Part shown: positions 63,901 through 64,000 of the stretch, piece after piece | Position numbering within the stretch: the first letter of the stretch is position 1 | Layout: each line of letters opens with the position of its first letter | NCBI RefSeq assembly: GCF_000747155.1 | Contig: NZ_AVCK01000016.1 | Span: 1-64,000, forward strand | Source of the DNA: Arenimonas metalli CF5-1 | Lineage (GTDB): Bacteria; Pseudomonadota; Gammaproteobacteria; Xanthomonadales; Xanthomonadaceae | Direction: 5' to 3' | Length of the DNA stretch: 64,000 nt | Made by a program: the position numbers and the translations under genes | The notes under the pieces: model-generated | The model's database searches: none | What the model was told of the DNA's origin: nothing | What the model saw: only the letters and a program-made list of their open reading frames with translations

Positions 63901-64000
63901 GCGATGGTCGGGTAGCGCGAGATCGGCAGCTGGGTCAGGGCCAGCAGGCCGGCCAGCATGATGATGATCGCGATGACCCACGCGAAGATCGGGCGATCGA
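60903..64000 (-). CDS. RND multidrug efflux permease (HAE1), partial at the window edge
   Basis: About 1032 of about 1050 residues are visible. The first residues seen ([36 protein letters not shown]) match the N-terminal helix of AcrB/MexB-type pumps, so only the start codon and a few residues are cut off. Proton-relay residues are present: the Asp pair in [17 protein letters not shown] and Lys in [13 protein letters not shown]. Large periplasmic loops are intact. With a membrane-fusion protein (presumably upstream, outside the window) and an outer-membrane channel it exports drugs or hydrophobic compounds. Confidence 0.95.
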   Translation of the reverse strand, partial: DRPIFAWVIAIIIMLAGLLALTQLPISRYPTIAPPSVTINASYPGASAQAVENSVTQIIEQSMTGLDGLDYMSATSDSNGSVSVTLTFETGTDPDIAQVQVQNKLQGATALLPQIVQQQGIGVTKASSGFLQVLGFVSTDGSMDRGDISDYVAANIVDPLSRVPGVGSVQVFGGKYAMRIWLDPGKLNTYKMAPADVIAAIRAQNAQVAVGQLGGTPAIDGQQINATITAQDRLQTPEQFREIILRSGTDGSVLKLGDVARVELGSDNYSVISRYNGQPASGVAVSLATNANALSTADGIAELMDQMRPGFPPGLKVVIPFDTTPFVRVSINEVVKTLIEAVILVFLVIYLFLQNFRATLIPTIAVPVVLLGTLAILLALGFSINMLTMFAMVLAIGLLVDDAIVVVENVERVMSEEGLSPLEATRKSMDQITGALVGIGMVLAAVFIPMAFLTGSTGVIYRQFTATIVSAMGLSVLVAIILTPALCATMLKPLKKGEHHGEKGFFGWFNKKFDAGNLRYQGFVGGMIRRGGRFLALYGLLALVMVFIYARVPSSFLPDEDQGVLFTIVQTPVGATQERTQKVMEQVERHYLEGEKEHIESTFSVQGFSFAGSGQNNGMVFVKLKDWDERTSEESSVNAIVGRAMGAFGQIKDAMVFALAPPPVTELGTTGGFNLYLKDNAGKGHEALVAARNQMLGAAAQSPLLAGVRPNGQEDTPQFRLDIDNAKAAALGVPIANINSTLSVAWGGQYIDDFIDRGRVKRVYVQSDAPYRMVPEDFKLWYVRNEAGEMVPFSAFASTHWEYGSPRLERYNGASAINITGTPAPGVSSGDAMAEMERIAAGLPEGFGIEWSGQSYQERVANAQTPMLYALSVLIVFLCLAALYESWSIPTSVLLVVPLGILGTVLFTALRGLERDVYFQVGMLTTVGLSSKNAVLIIEFAKANVEKGMELVEATLAAIRDRLRPILMTSIAFGFGVLPLALATGAGSGAQRAIGTGVVGGMLAGTFLGIFFIPLFFVAVRRVFYRKASAS

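Overview
The window reads as a chromosome segment from a GC-rich gammaproteobacterium of the Xanthomonadaceae/Lysobacteraceae type (Lysobacter, Luteimonas or Pseudoxanthomonas-like). The signs are an RppH of Xanthomonas type, a CRP/Clp-type site in front of a secreted subtilase, GGGGTCAG- and TGTAGGAGGGACT-type intergenic repeats, AcnD/PrpF, and tightly packed genes with 4-bp ATGA overlaps. The genus is an inference from style and cannot be fixed from the sequence alone.

Left core (1-3.6 kb): the end of an Hpt-domain protein, a secreted subtilisin-like protease with a candidate Clp box, bacterioferritin, its ferredoxin Bfd behind a candidate Fur-controlled promoter, and the RNA pyrophosphohydrolase RppH.

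Island (about 3.7-21.4 kb, possibly to 22.8 kb): it starts at an elongator tRNA-Met(CAU) gene preceded by two tRNA copies in exact 71-bp register whose 3' halves are missing. A 14-bp piece of the tRNA anticodon arm recurs at 21367-21380, beside a short palindrome and a terminator, and probably marks the other end. Codon use is less GC-biased than in the flanks. The cargo is a putative PD-(D/E)XK protein, a DUF4238 protein, an SH3 remnant beside a truncated IS3-family element, a DUF1508 protein, an AbiE-like type IV toxin-antitoxin pair behind two 39-bp perfect palindromes that share a core, several unknown genes, and a 1882-aa protein with two tyrosine-recombinase-like regions (the second complete, the first degenerate). 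Two unknown genes follow the giant recombinase in the same direction after a 608-bp non-coding gap. A modification-dependent restriction endonuclease sits just outside the 14-bp repeat. The trio of giant recombinase plus two unknown proteins, carrying defence genes, is the best candidate for an undescribed system. It recalls the gamma-mobile-trio elements in layout, but I cannot establish homology.

Central core (23-36 kb): a TPR-GGDEF diguanylate cyclase, a periplasmic ClpP-like lipoprotein, pyrC, a SnoaL-like secreted protein, a LuxR regulator - hybrid histidine kinase - response regulator operon, a glycerophosphodiesterase lipoprotein, a cupin/SDR pair and a dihydrolipoyl-dehydrogenase-like flavoprotein.

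Right core (36-64 kb): an esterase/Baeyer-Villiger monooxygenase fusion whose linker is encoded by an intergenic repeat; an outer-membrane protein with an amidohydrolase; an SDR; a YciI protein; the 2-methylcitrate genes acnD and prpF, separated by a nucleotidyltransferase/HEPN-like pair with its own operator-like palindromes; an orphan contractile-tail sheath gene; an MHYT-GGDEF protein; recC-recB-recD; two small secreted or unknown genes; queD; and an RND efflux permease (cut by the window end) followed by a TetR regulator. Long perfect inverted repeats act as terminators or supply the last codons of genes at several gene junctions.
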